DNA of 64,000 nt, from NCBI GenBank assembly GCA_036345935.2, contig JADWOT020000001.1:14358295-14422294 (forward strand). Direction: 5' to 3'. A model generated the notes under the pieces. It saw only the letters and a program-made list of their open reading frames with translations. It did not search any database and was not told the DNA's origin. The position numbers were made by a program, and so were the translations under genes. Source of the DNA: Taenia hydatigena. Lineage: Eukaryota > Platyhelminthes > Cestoda > Cyclophyllidea > Taeniidae. Shown piece by piece: positions 23,875 to 36,541 of the stretch (position 1 is the stretch's first letter; each line of letters begins with the position of its first letter).

Positions 23875-24055
23875 CCTCCATAGGAATGGTTGTGCTATGG
23901 CAGACGACACTGCCACATGCATATTTGCCTGGTTTGGCGACTATGGCAATCTCAAAGAATTGAAACGATTCAAGCACCTGCGATGGAGGATGATGCAGTG
24001 CAGCCTTTGCCTACACTCTGATGGAAGGAAACTTCACCTACATCACCACGTCGCG
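23875..24055 (-). pseudogene. decayed FnIII-like exon copy (unit 6, 3' half)
   Basis: The minus strand retains SSSIAGA (as SSSIEGA in the intact exon), then after a stop and a frameshift FEIAIVAKPGKYACGSVVC and TTIPME before a GTGGG donor-like site. The N-terminal half of the domain, including the tryptophan strand, was not found upstream. It is the right-most recognisable unit of the array. Confidence 0.7.
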
Positions 24056-24299
24056 GCTAATGTTGATTCCATGTTCGAATCATAAACTCAAAAGCAGCGT
24101 GTCAAATGCAGTCGCGCATTTTCTTTGTAATGGACACCTGCATTTTGTAGTCGACTTTTAATCAACCTTTACGGTTTCATATACCTCATCACTTATCTTG
24201 TCATTTGCTGTACCAAAGCAAGCACCCAGCATACATGCTCTGGCTATATGCAGGCTTTGACACAATGCACGCACATTTGTCAGACCCCAACTGACAGTT

Positions 24300-27200
24300 A
24301 GCATGTGTAGCTCGGAGGTTCAATGACCATTGCGGAGAGGCGACAACTGGTTCAGATTTTGTAGCCACAGTAGCGTTATTCAACTGATTGACACGCGAAT
24401 CCGTTTTAATTGTCAGGCGGTGTTGGCATCGTTGACAAGGTCATGGAGGAAAAAAATTTTTTGGCTACAAATTAGTGCTCGCCATACAGTTCTGTTTATT
24501 TGATGAGGTTGAGTCGTGAATGCTTAGCTGTATTTCACATCTGGACTGTAATGGGCAAATATGATCCCTTACCACCGCCATTGTCTTGAGACCGTCTATC
24601 TTCATTCATGTGGTGCGTGATTGGCATAACAGAGGCAGAAGTTCCCGTTCCGACCCCGTTGCTGGCTCACTTGGTTAAAGGGAATCGTCTTGGAGAGAGG
24701 TGTATTTTCTGAGGCCTCGCAATCAGCCAATCAAGTAGCAATGAACTACTCTAGGACAGCTGCAAGCGTGTTAGGGAGACCAGCAAAGCATACGATTAAA
24801 GTACTCAAAGGTAATGGCATTACCGTGCAAGATGCTAATATTTGAAGTCAAATCTGGCCTTGTAAGCAAAAAATCACTAAGACCATGAGCACCAGTCAGA
24901 GATCAGCACTCTTAAACGCAGACTCAAAGTCGACCTCCAGCAATCATTTCACCACTTGTAGTTCCTGCTATTGGCTCGACGCCTTATGACACTGGTCTGT
25001 CCCATCTGCCTCCGGCACTTTAGGTACCATCGTCAAATTCAGGCTCATTTTGAAGCCAAGCATACAGGCGGGTGTCACCTGCATGCTTCGCGTTCCAGCC
25101 CTTATTTATCTGATTGAATTGAGCATAATAATCAGGTTCCCCATGCATCATTACCTGTTGACGTGGTCACTATCATTCAACCATTTGCAAAAGCAATTTC
25201 TCATGTCTCTTGCTAGAAATGAGACGATTCGTGTGCATTCCCTGCAAATGTAGCTGCCGGTCTCCTAATTGTCTCCAAAGTCACAGAACTATCTGCCACA
25301 TTGGGCTGTTGCCTCACCTTCATCATTGTATGGTTAATACTTTGCCATTTCAAGCGATGCACGAAACCCTGTTTAGTTAAACACACTGCCTAGTAATTTG
25401 AATGCTGTAGCAAATAGCAAGATTGATAAAGTGCTCACTTCTTTGATAGTTTTGTTAACACAAAATCATACCATTGTCGAGATAGACAGATTGGTTTCCT
25501 TCAGGGCAGTCAATGTGCCTGCGTGGGAAGTGTGCATTGGATGATCTCTTCTTCATTCTGTTTGCTGCGTCACAACAAATGGATGCGTTGATCTAACCTT
25601 TCTATGCGACCACAGATAACCGACTATACACTGACATAATTTTGACGGAGGTTCAGCTGGCCTCTCTGATGCCTGGATTCGCTCTCGTCTCAGTGGAACT
25701 CAGAATCGGTGCGCTTATCCTAAATCCACCCCTTTTTCATTGACCAAACATTGATGCGCAGGTGCTTATAGCTTGCTAGCTTTTCCCCAGCGCGGATTGA
25801 TATGCCTTTATGCGTATTCTGCAGTAGGTCTGACTGCAAAAGGCTTTTCGATATAAGTCATGGAAGACAAGTTGACTACTTTATATGGCTTGCTACGATA
25901 CAAGCATTGATCTCTGATGCATCATTTTGGAAGGGTGATGAGGTGGCGTATTTTCCTTTTTTGGGCGATAAATGACCGGTGAAGGAGTATTCGACCTGAT
26001 CATGCCGAGTGCAGCCTATTCTAACGTTTCGACTGGTGGCTTTGGAAGTGAGAGTATTTAGTTTTGATCAAACAGTATCTCGTTTTCTTTTTATTCTCAC
26101 AAATTAACAAGCCACATTATGAGATAGATTCATTAGTCTATTCGTGTCTCTGAGTCGACAACAGCATGATTTGATAAAGTCGATATTGCGTAGTATTTGC
26201 TGGCAGTAGGTAACTTTGCAAGCATGTGAACTTGTTATGATCTGAATGTGTTAGAGACATACAATTAAGTAGCTCATCACTGCTCCCAAACAATACCCAG
26301 AAGAAGAAATAGCTAATGCTCTCAGCGGGTCCTGATGCAAAAAAGGATTATTGCTAATTTCCTTGGCAATGCAGTAGCATCTGAGTTGTTGACACTTTCA
26401 TCCCTGTATTCCCTGTAATTGCCGTTTAAAATGCGCTCCAATCTGGCTATGACTTTACAAATGCAGAAACCTTGGACGCGTTGATGTGAGAGAAGAGACC
26501 TTGTTGCTGTCAAAATACTGAGGTGATGAACAGCATTAGTGTTTATTGCCAAGTTCATCAGGGACTGAAATTAATGTGTCAACAGATTAATAAGTCTGCC
26601 TTTGACCGTAGAACCTAGGTTAATGGTAGTAATTTATTGTTTCCCCACACTGTGACTATTTGAGATTCTCGTTTTATTAACTTACTATGCGCCGCTTTGA
26701 CATGGTGCCTTGTGTACTGAATACTGCGTACCTTTAAAACCATTCAGTGCCTTGGAGGTGAAAACAGTATTGATCTATGCCACTTATGCCTCCACCGTGC
26801 AATTCGATGGGGGTTTCGTGAATAACGTACTAAGCAAAATGGAGCATTGTGGGCTATGCGATTTCAGCACTCACAACCGCATCCTATTCGTGGGCTTGAG
26901 GCGTCCATTCCTCATTGAGGTTCGTCATCCTTAACCACCTCTCGCTCAAGGGTGCATTCACGCAAATGTGTGGGGCGATTGCGAATCCTATTTGTAGTTA
27001 GCATTTCACGCCTAGGCTTGCTAGCAATAATGCATGTGTGTCATAAAAGCTAGCACAAATAGGGCGGTTGGACCAAATTGTTGGTATTTAGGCAAATTCA
27101 ATTAGTCAAAAATGAAGTGATTTTCCATTCATACATTCAATTTATCACTATAGTTAGGTCCACCGGCTTCAGCTGTGCTAGCTTTTATCCCGCGTATGTA

Positions 27201-27700
27201 TCTTGCGCTTCGCTACCACTTAAAATGGGAGACCTAGTCGTCCTCTGTTCAGGCCCCTACTAGAGTTTATTTTGCAAAAACTCAGTAAAAGCTCAGCAGA
27301 GGTTCTTGGGAATCCATGCAGCAAAATTGTTTTGCTTTGTCTATGTCATGAACATGAGTATCTCAAATTGCAAGGCTACTTCGAAACCAATAAGAGAGAC
27401 GCAAAGAGAGAGGAGCATGGGGCATCACTGCCAATTTTTAGTCAAATATATGCTAATGAAAGTCAATGTCCTTATCATACTAACCAATTAAATAAGTGCT
27501 CTAAGTCGCTGAATGGCTGCATACATGTGCTGACCAGAGCACTTGAAGCTCGGCAACTTACCAATCGCCAGTGCGAATTCTTCATGCACATTGAAAGATA
27601 CCAGCAAGAAAAGGTAGAGTTGGAGCTATATTTTTAATGCAACTCAAGTTGCGTTCACAGCCTGTGCAGCATATGCTTACATGGATGTCGCAATTTAATG
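24300..27700. other. non-coding stretch
   Basis: No supported gene, RNA or clear repeat. A short run of seven A followed by six T lies near 24,453. Frames of 60-120 codons (for example 27,272-27,637) have no motif or splice context. Confidence 0.4.
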
Positions 27701-27779
27701 TTAGCCTATGAAATGACCTTTTCTTGACCGACAAAGCAAATAAAGCATTCAAAAATGCCGCTAAAACATGTACTACTGG

Positions 27780-28050
27780 ATTGCGTGTTTTCTGCACCAT
27801 AGCAGAATCTCTAAATGCTTTCTGATCCTTATCAAATCAATGCTAAACGTCAGGGTAGTTTTGGGACGGCTGGCATTGGTCATCAAATGCTGGCTTTGAT
27901 GTTTGCTCGAGTACATTTTTCCTCCTTTCTCCTTTTTCTGGCAGTTCGTGCCAAGTTGTGTCCCAAGGTAAATGTTGTATTTTCCCAATCAGGCGCGGGT
28001 ATTTACTTTGTTCTATCTCTTAGAGAGCAATCAAAGTGGTTGGCTCTGTA
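27780..28050. repeat. dispersed repeat E, copy 1
   Basis: Direct match to 63,265-63,450. Both contain AAATGCTTTCTGA, AGTTTTGG, CTGGCTTTGATG and a TTTTTC-TCC block in the same order. Identity is moderate by eye. Function unknown. Confidence 0.6.
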
Positions 28051-28999
28051 GCACCAATGCTGGTGCTGTTAGCTGACCTGCAAGATATCCGAAACATGAT
28101 GGCTTTTCTCGTGGTCTCCTCTCCACCTCCATAGTAGCTGAGATCAGCGTGTGTTGGCACCTTTCGATCTTACAAGAGGAGTTGATGTGGGAGGCAGAGA
28201 CCAAGACTGTGTACATTGTAAACTCTAAGACCATCTACGAGTCGGATAGCATGGCCGCTTTGAGGGTATGGGTGTCAATGGATACCCCCAGACGACGGGT
28301 CATGAACGCCGATAAGGTCACACCTGCAAGCATTACCGCCACTGGCTGGCGGTGGCAATGGTGTGATAGGCGAGAAGAAATAAGCGAAGACCCACAAACG
28401 CCCCAAGCCTAAATCAATGACATTTGATCTAAAGGCAAGGTTTGCAGCACATTCATGCTCATTTAAATAAGTTAGCCTAAACGAAGTAGCCCCAGCTCTC
28501 TTAGGTGTCTCTGGGATCTATATTTTGCATAAAAATTGGGCGTTTCGCCTAGGATGACTTGTTTTTCAAAGCGCACTTGGAAGCAACAAGATAGCATGTA
28601 ATATCTTTTGAGTTTTCCCCTCTCTCACTGTACTTCATTCCTTTTGAGCGAGTAGACTGTTGGCACAATGAAGAGGGTATTGTAATGGAGATTATGCTTG
28701 CGTGGAGTAGACTTTTTCATCCTCTAGGCAGATGACGCCTCTCACCTCAATGGTGCATTAAAATAATAGTCGTGTGTTACGGCTGTTACTTAAATGTCCA
28801 ATGTGTCCATAACAGTTTGCATGTGTTTTGATTTCTCTCAGCAATCCCACACCGATTGACTTACTGACAAAGGGCTAATTATTTTAAGCCGTCGTTGATT
28901 TGTGGGAAAAAGCAGAAACTATTAGTAATTTCTAGGGCGTAGATAAGGTAAGGATAAAAGAAGGGGGAAGCATTTGAAAACGCAGTTGATAAGGACTTT

Positions 29000-29400
29000 T
29001 GAGAGCTGAATGGTGATGTTAAAGGAAAGACAGGTGCCTATGATGGTCTTACGTGGATGCTTATGAATTTGCCGCCCCACTGAGGTTATGCTGCGTCGAT
29101 CTTGGTTATTACACACGCCGGTGGCGGGGGTAGAACGCTCGAGATTGCTGGCTCAGTTTGATGTACTTCAATCCCCTGCACCTTACTTCAGTCTTCCCTG
29201 GCACTCTTTGTTCTTACGCCCTCCTCTCCACACATTTGTGCTATTTCGTGCTGTTAGTCCCTGCTCTATCAAGCTACATCCCCTCGCATTGTATTCAATT
29301 ATTGAATGAGACAATACTAAAGGATGGGACAGTGACGTTGGTGGTGGAAGTGAATACTGCGTCAATGATGCAGTCGGCGACCTCACCAGAAAATAAATGA
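29000..29400. repeat. dispersed repeat C, copy 1
   Basis: Related to 35,940-36,400 and 56,100-56,350: TGAGGTTATGCTGCGTC, GGTTATTACA, CTTCAGTCTTCCCTG and CTCTCCACA-ATTTGTGCT occur in the same order. Open frames within it are short. Confidence 0.55.
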
Positions 29401-30419
29401 GTGCAAGTGCGTCAAATTTTATTTTGTGCAGTTTAGCTGTGTAACTTGCATTTACCTTCGCATGGTCAATTGTACAAAGTATTGAGAAGTGAGCTGTTAA
29501 TTAAATGTATATCAATGAATTAAAATGGATAAACATTGCGGATGCACATCAATGGGATTTCTTGCATCCATTCTGACTTCTTTTCTTTCGACAACTTTCT
29601 TTAGATTCTCTGGTTTCTTTTTTAGCAAATGAAATTTTCGTTTACAGTTGCCAAAGGCTATGACCACTTTTGCTTTTATGTACCCACTGACCTTCTTAGA
29701 TGCCATTCGCCACATCCTGGTTTGATCTTATTTGTGTCACAGACGGATTTGAAAATCGTGAGCATTAATACCTCCATTGCACCAGATTGCTTCGGCATCA
29801 GCAGTACTTACGTCCCTTTCAGTGAGTTGCATGCAATACACCGAAGGAGGTGAGGGAGAAATTGTGGAATGAGTCTGAGTGAACACGGATTGGGATATGC
29901 GCCTTCTCATTAAGCAGCTAATAAGGAAACCACATAAATAGCAGAATGGGACTTAGCGACCGAGCTGAGGGTTATCGCATTTGAAAGGCGGAAGCATTGG
30001 TCCATGCCACTCCCTTTTGATCCACATGATCACTCAGTAAAACGCGGTTGAGCAGTGTGGACATCTCAACGAGCAGCACGGAAAGGAGCTGAAGGCACAA
30101 AACAAAGGGCATTTAAAGAACGTTTTGCCAGCACACGAGTTTTCATTACATGTGCTGTTAACCTTTCATGTTGTCAATAAAATGATGGCAACTGTGGAGG
30201 TCTTGTCAATGTGTTGCCGCAGTAAAGTTTCTTGAAGTCCCATCACATCCCGTCTCCCATTTTTAAGCTTACACAGACTTCTACGCACTAATAAGTGCGG
30301 CAAGAGATGGCCGTGGAAGGCAGCAATGACCGCCTATTTTTACGCACAACGTGGTCTACTGCCGGAAACAATGCATTTAGCCATGAATTTTGAGATGCTG
30401 CTGCATAATCAAACTGTGA

Positions 30420-31180
30420 CTTCTAAAATACTCAAATCATTGCTAGTAGTTGGACGTAATTTTACGGTTCTGAGTTCTGTAATTCAATAATATGTGCAGC
30501 TTTTTAACCTTTGCGTGGTGTTAGATCAGCAATTGGTCTTCATCTCACTAGGTCTGCAGATGTAGAGGCTGGAGGATTTAGTTGCTTTTTGGACTGGTTA
30601 TATCTCTGCTCCAAAGGGTAGAGGTTGAAAGGCATGGCTAACACGACTGCAAACCGAACAAAAAACTTTTGTGGACGTAAAATATTTAATAAAACTCAAA
30701 ATAGATCCGCAAATGCGTCAAATTCATCACAGAGGGCTGGTCCGTTCGTTGACATTCGCTGACCCAAAAGTTTGCTAGCTAGCCTAAATTGTTTTCCTTT
30801 TCTTCAGAAGTTGCATCGACACCGAAGGAAGGTGCTTTGCCACCAGTTAGGAGAAGGTTGAAATGCAATGTGTGTTTTTAGCTTTTTTAGATGCTCTGTG
30901 GATTTTCTGCTGATTACATCAACGAATGGCGAAATCGTTTAAAATGAGGCTAGTCAAGTGCTAAAATTTGATGTTAATGTTAATAAAAGAGAAGGGTGAT
31001 ACAATGGCGCAAGACCAACAAATTGTAGTTAAGGTGCTCTGCTTCTGCTTACATTATCATTCACCAAAACGAAGTGTTTGATACGCAGCGAAATCTTGTC
31101 TCTACTTTGGGTCGTTTGGAATAGGCGAAAAGTGGTGGGTTGCGCGGATGGTTAGGAAAATAGAGAATTAACTCATTATT
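30420..31180. repeat. dispersed repeat F, copy 1
   Basis: Direct match to 55,420-56,000. Shared landmarks include ATGCGTCAAATTCAT, AGAGG-CTGGTC, TTTGCTAGCTAGC and AGAAGGTTGAA-TG. Moderately diverged, with small indels. No intact coding frame. Confidence 0.6.
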
Positions 31181-31199
31181 AGGTCGATATCATGCTTGC

Positions 31200-33170
31200 T
31201 GCTACTGGAATACTGCCTGCGGTTCCGCTGATTGCTTTGATGTACTCACTCAACTACCTGGATTTACTCAGTTACGTCCCGATTGGATCCTAATTGTTCT
31301 ACAGTCAAATAAATAGGATCCAACTCTACAACGGCTGTTCATACTGCTTAAGTGCCAAATAGGTTTAATCTGTAAATGTGAGCTGTTTTCTTTCTCAATA
31401 AATCAAGCTGGAGTCCTGTTCTTTTTATTTTGCTGCTATATTAAGCAGTCTAAAAAATAGCAATGGTAGATAATGAAATAATGCAATTATAGCAAGTGAA
31501 AAAGAATTTGTTTTGCAGTGGTAGAATCCAATGCGACACTAATGTGCAGTTAATTTAGATGATCTTCCATATGGCTAGAGTCAACACCAATATGAATGCC
31601 ATCCTTCCCCATCTAGAATGTGTGGTGTAATTTCGTAACGGAGGTTTTCGTTCAAATGTATGCCTTACCGTCTTACAATTTGATGGCTGTAGATAGATGC
31701 GTGAATGTCATCACCGAAGACCTATCGCGCAATCAAGTTTATATATCGTGCAGGAATTTACATATTGGGGCAAGGCTACAAGTGAAAATAATTTAAAATG
31801 TGCACATAAATGCCAAAACGTCCAATAGTTGGTGTTACACGCATGCCACCCGACTTTACGTCCTCGCCAGTTTGTTGATAACCATACTTGCTCCAATTTG
31901 GGCATCCCAGAAGGTTTAGCTGCGTACAATGATAAAAGGACTGCATAGAGACCACAGTTTTCAAGTTAAGAACCGAGGTTAACTAAACGCGTCTGTTTTT
32001 ATGCCAGAAAATTAGGCTTCTTGGTGAATGTAGTGGTCAGTGATTCTCCTAAATTGGTCTGTTTCTACGTAGCTTCGTGGTATTCACGTTGCAGCGGCCA
32101 ATAATGCGCTTTCGACTTGTTCGGGTTCCAGAGAGCATCACCGTCTTTTTTCACAGAAGTTGCTTTATAAGCTTAAAGATAGTATAAAGATTTTGTAAAC
32201 ATAAACCATTCTTGAGACTGAGTGCATGTTAGGAACGAATGTTTTTTCTTTTAAACGGCGTGAAGGTTGTGCCAAAGGGCTTGACAAATGTTCATTAAAT
32301 CGTGAGTGACAAACTGCTCACTGAATAAGCAACGAAACTTGTAAAACTTAGTCACTTTATTCGATTTGTCCTCCTGCGTGCAGGAAAGAAACATCAGAAT
32401 CAAGCCAATTTTCCTTTCTTCGTCAATGCTGAAGCAGCATCCAATTAGTTTGGCATCTGAGAAAGGAAAAATGACGGAACACCTAAATAAATGGCATTAG
32501 TAGATCTTGAAAATGATTAATTTGCCATTATATTTTACCCAAATTCAAATCAAAAGAGTGCACTTTACCTGATAATTCAACTGCAAGTTTCGCGTGTGCT
32601 TTGGCCATGCGAGTTATGAGCCTCAACTCGCCATCGTTTGCGCTCGCTGCGGGTGGCATGGCACTTCACAACTACAAATGCCACGCGCGTTATAGCAAAT
32701 GGCTCCTAAAAAGCATTAAGGTTACCTTAAATTGCAGCTCTAATGCCTGCATTGAGAAGATGTGCGCCATTGTCAGTATAACATTGACATTCTCCCACGT
32801 CCAAGGCCTTGGCCAAATGCCAGCGACAGCTCTGCTTCACTTCCTGAACACCATTGTGCGTATATCCTGAGATAATCGCTGAGGCTCAAAGAACATAACA
32901 ATGCAACATCGCAGATTGGTGGCATAGTAACACGATCAATGTCCACCTAACTACCTTTAGTATCAATCGTTATGGAAGGCAGGTGATGGAGAACTGAGTT
33001 TGACGCAGACAAACTCCTGCTCGAGTTTGTGAGCGATGAGATGTCAACAACTTCTTACCACTTTTCATATTTTTTACCTGTGCGTCTCACCTCCTCTCAT
33101 GGTGTCAAAGCAGTGATGATTGATTGCTTAAGATGGGTGATTGTGCACTCTCTTCCGAGGCTTTGACAAG
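31200..33170. other. non-coding stretch
   Basis: No supported gene. The frame at 32,601-32,870 (plus, 89 codons) has no motif and no convincing splice sites. Confidence 0.4.
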
Positions 33171-33179
33171 TCATAAGGC

Positions 33180-35800
33180 GCGAAGTGCAGGGTAGCAAAC
33201 AGATTTATGGGACTCAAGCTATAAATCTATCTTACGGTAAGCGAGTCAAAATGGTGTGCTTAGATTACCAACCACACAAAACGAAGCTGTGAATTATGGC
33301 AGTTCTAATCTTCAACCCATCACTAGCACCCAAACTCCTAAAAATCTCAGTTCGTCAAAAGATGCAACAAAATTGCATGAATGCTTAGTGAATGCCAGAA
33401 TTATTACAAGCTATGGGGTTAGCCCTCCACTTTCTTCGAATCCTGCGAAGTTAATTGTGTTAGTATTTAATGAAGTTGTTTTCAGTGTTGATGGTCTAGG
33501 AAATCTTCAAGTTGACCTCGATGGGTCCACTGTTCCCTGTTTGCTTCGTTTTCGTCCACATAACCAGCGGTTGTGCTAACCTTCACCACATGTCTCACAG
33601 TTCTATGCTCCAAATGCGCGTAGTCAAATTGTAAGGCGTCTGCCATACTTCGTGTGAAAGAAAATTTTAACATGTTTAATAACCATTTTAGGTGAAGATG
33701 AATAAGTTGTTAAGTCGAATTTGCAAGTCTTATTGATAACCATTCTAAAAGGAATCACTATTTTGGCGAGTGCGATCAGCACGCTTCAGTGAAATCTTCC
33801 AGGTATGCATTAAAGTGGCCACTGAAATCTAAACTTGCGCCTCCTTCCAATTGATGGAATGAAGGAATAAGATACCTCCATGTGGAATTTAAGGCAGCGC
33901 TGACGACAAATGCAACAGCATTAGGGTTTTTGTCAATAAACTGCACACATCTATGCAAGTACCGTAACTTTTTCTATATTGCATTTTTGCGCATCATTAG
34001 CAAGGGCTTGCCACGTGGAGTAAAATAAGGCAGAGGATAAAAAACTACAAGGCTCTAAATACCTTTAAATATCAGCGCTTTAAATGACCGATTTTTGCGG
34101 TTCATGCAGCCGCGTGAACCGAAATTCCTTCCGGTGGGATGAACAGCGTTAAAGAGATTTTAGTTGGGAACTAGAGGTAAATTAATAGTATTTAATAGTA
34201 TTTAAAAGTAGTTATGGTGATGCTCGGCCAGGCAGTCCAAATGAGCTCAGAAAATAAATCCGATTCAAGTTGCCATTCTATTGACCTGCTGCTATAAAAA
34301 CCGTCACAAATAATAGGTATGAATTTAACGCGGAGGAAAGAGGCACTTACAACATGCTTGTGACACTCGTCGGCTCCAAGGTAGGCGAGTGTCTGAACAC
34401 GCGCCTAGTGCTTGCATAAACACACTCAAGGAAGAAGCTCAGCTGGCCTGCTTTTTAATGCCTCGCCCACCTTTCCACTATGTTCTATGCAAAAGAGAAG
34501 TGTGAGAAGACATTTCAAAACGATTAATACTCAAAAATCCCAACGGCTACGATGCAGCAATGAATATTTCTTATAGTCATTAACCAATTAGCTGGTAATC
34601 CTCCCCGCAGTATACGAATAAATGCAAGGAATGAGGGAGTAGGGAACTGCAAGTAAAGCACTAACATGAATAAATGCATTGGTTGCGTAAAATGCTCCAA
34701 GATGTGCAAGGTCCGCTCGCAAAATTAGTTTTAGACATTCACGAGCCGATATGGGCCTTTGCCAATGCATAGTATAGAGCTGATCTCTAGTGTATCCACT
34801 ATTTAAATTTGTTCACTCACCACTCAAGGTTATCCAGCAGTAAGTAATCCTTGAAACAGGTGGTGTGGCTAAAGGAATGGACTGAGGAGTTGTATCTAAT
34901 GTGGTCACTCTTGCAACGTCAATTTCCAATCAATACGTCTTTCATCATGGCATAGGTTGTATATGGACTAAATTATAAAATAGTTGCACTTCGAAAGTCT
35001 ATTCCTCATAGGACGAAAACATCCAAACACGAGGTGCGAGTAAAATCAACGAACATGTGCGGACATGCAAAGATGAAATGTGGTGCAATTCGGCTCGACG
35101 CCACGCACATGGATTGTATGGAATCACAAAACTGCAAAAAGAAGAGGGTAAATAAATTGAAGCTGGTGAAGTGGTAATGGCAATGTTTGGATGCTTAAAA
35201 AGCGAGGAATTGGACTTTTAACCACGATCGGGTCAACATGACGATATCATAGTGGACATAGTTAGAGGTATTGCATCTATAACGCAGGAGAGCTTTTGTA
35301 ATACAGGCATATTCGCAAGTTGCACTAATGCAGTGATTATAATGCTTCCGGCAAACACATCATCGCAAGGTGTGGACGACTTTCTCTATCAGTATCAGCT
35401 AGTATGCCTTCAATAAACTCATTTGGCTACTTGTTTGTCCTTAGACACGCCTCGCTAATCCTACTTAAGTTGAAGGAGGAAGCTTGACTCGTGAGCACTA
35501 TTTTCTTCCTTTCTACCTAGTTGCCTATGAAATATCGCTAGTTTTATGCAGGGGAGCAAACGAATGGACAGGAATGGAATATGCGCTACTCTGTAGAACG
35601 AATTACGAAAGCAACGCACGGACAGCTAAAAAGAAATTGACGACCAGCTGAAGGTTAACGTTAATTCTAATTGAGAGAAGGAAATATCCGAACTCGTAAG
35701 CACAAGTACTTCCTTTCAGTGTACTTCGTGTGGGTTCATGTGCTACCTATCGAAACGTGGCATTCAGTGAAAGCAGTTCCAGTCCCCAAAAGAGGTCGTT
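33180..35800. repeat. segmental duplication A, copy 1
   Basis: Collinear with 51,330-53,870 over its whole length, and its first 1 kb also with 38,140-39,160. Shared landmarks include TTAGATTACCAACC, GGAAATCTTCAAGTTGACCT-type sequence, CGCGGAGGAAAGA and TGACACTC. One stretch (35,220-35,253) is a 34-nt perfect match to 53,352-53,385 although flanks are clearly diverged. No intact gene is seen inside. Confidence 0.7.
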
Positions 35801-35939
35801 GTGGAAAGCGATGCTCTACCATCTGTAGACAAATGTGTTTGCTGTAACATTAGATGAACATCAAAGAAACTGAAACTCAGTAATTTTCGGAAGGTAGCTG
35901 GGTGGTGTGAAAGGAAATGGGAGTAATAGAATATGCAGT

Positions 35940-36541
35940 TGGTAAGGGAAGTTGTGAGCTGAAAGGTGCCTAGTAGAGAGAAGTATAACGTCAGCGGTAG
36001 CCTCGCATACCTACCCATGAATTCGGCCTTACTACTGAGGTTGTGCTACGTCGGTCTGGGTTATTACATAGCTGCCCACATGACGGAGGTGGAAAGCTCA
36101 GGATTGCTGACTCATCTTGGTGCATTCAATCATCGGCACCTTGCTTTAGTCTTCCCTGCTATTCGTTATTCCCTTACACTTCTCTCCACATATTTGTGCT
36201 GCTTTGGTAGTCAGTTCTCATCGCGTCATATCACAGCCCTTTACACTGTAACTGATTGCAGGTCATCGCGCGCATATATTAATGCATTAAAAAAGGTAGT
36301 GCTCAAGCAAGAGGCATTGGCGTTGGTAATGGAAGTATATGCCGTGTTCATGGTGCCGTCAGTGGCCTCATTGGAAGATAAATGCATTGAAGCACTTTGC
36401 CATCGAATTCGTGGAATGCAGATGCTTAGTTTGCATTTGCAAATGCATCGGCAATTCCATCAAACGTTGCAAAGTGATTTGCGATGCCAGTACACATCAA
36501 TGTACGCAAATGGAAAACACTGTGGACACATGACAAATTAA
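35940..36541. repeat. dispersed repeat C, copy 2, with a long open frame
   Basis: Copy of the 29.0-kb block. The plus strand stays open for 191 codons (35,966-36,541), with Leu-rich stretches and a tail matching about 50,300-50,440. The 29.0-kb copy keeps a similar frame only over about 65 codons (FPGTLCSY, LLSTHLCYF, VVEV). A former protein of a repeat element is possible, but no family motif is recognisable. Confidence 0.45.
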
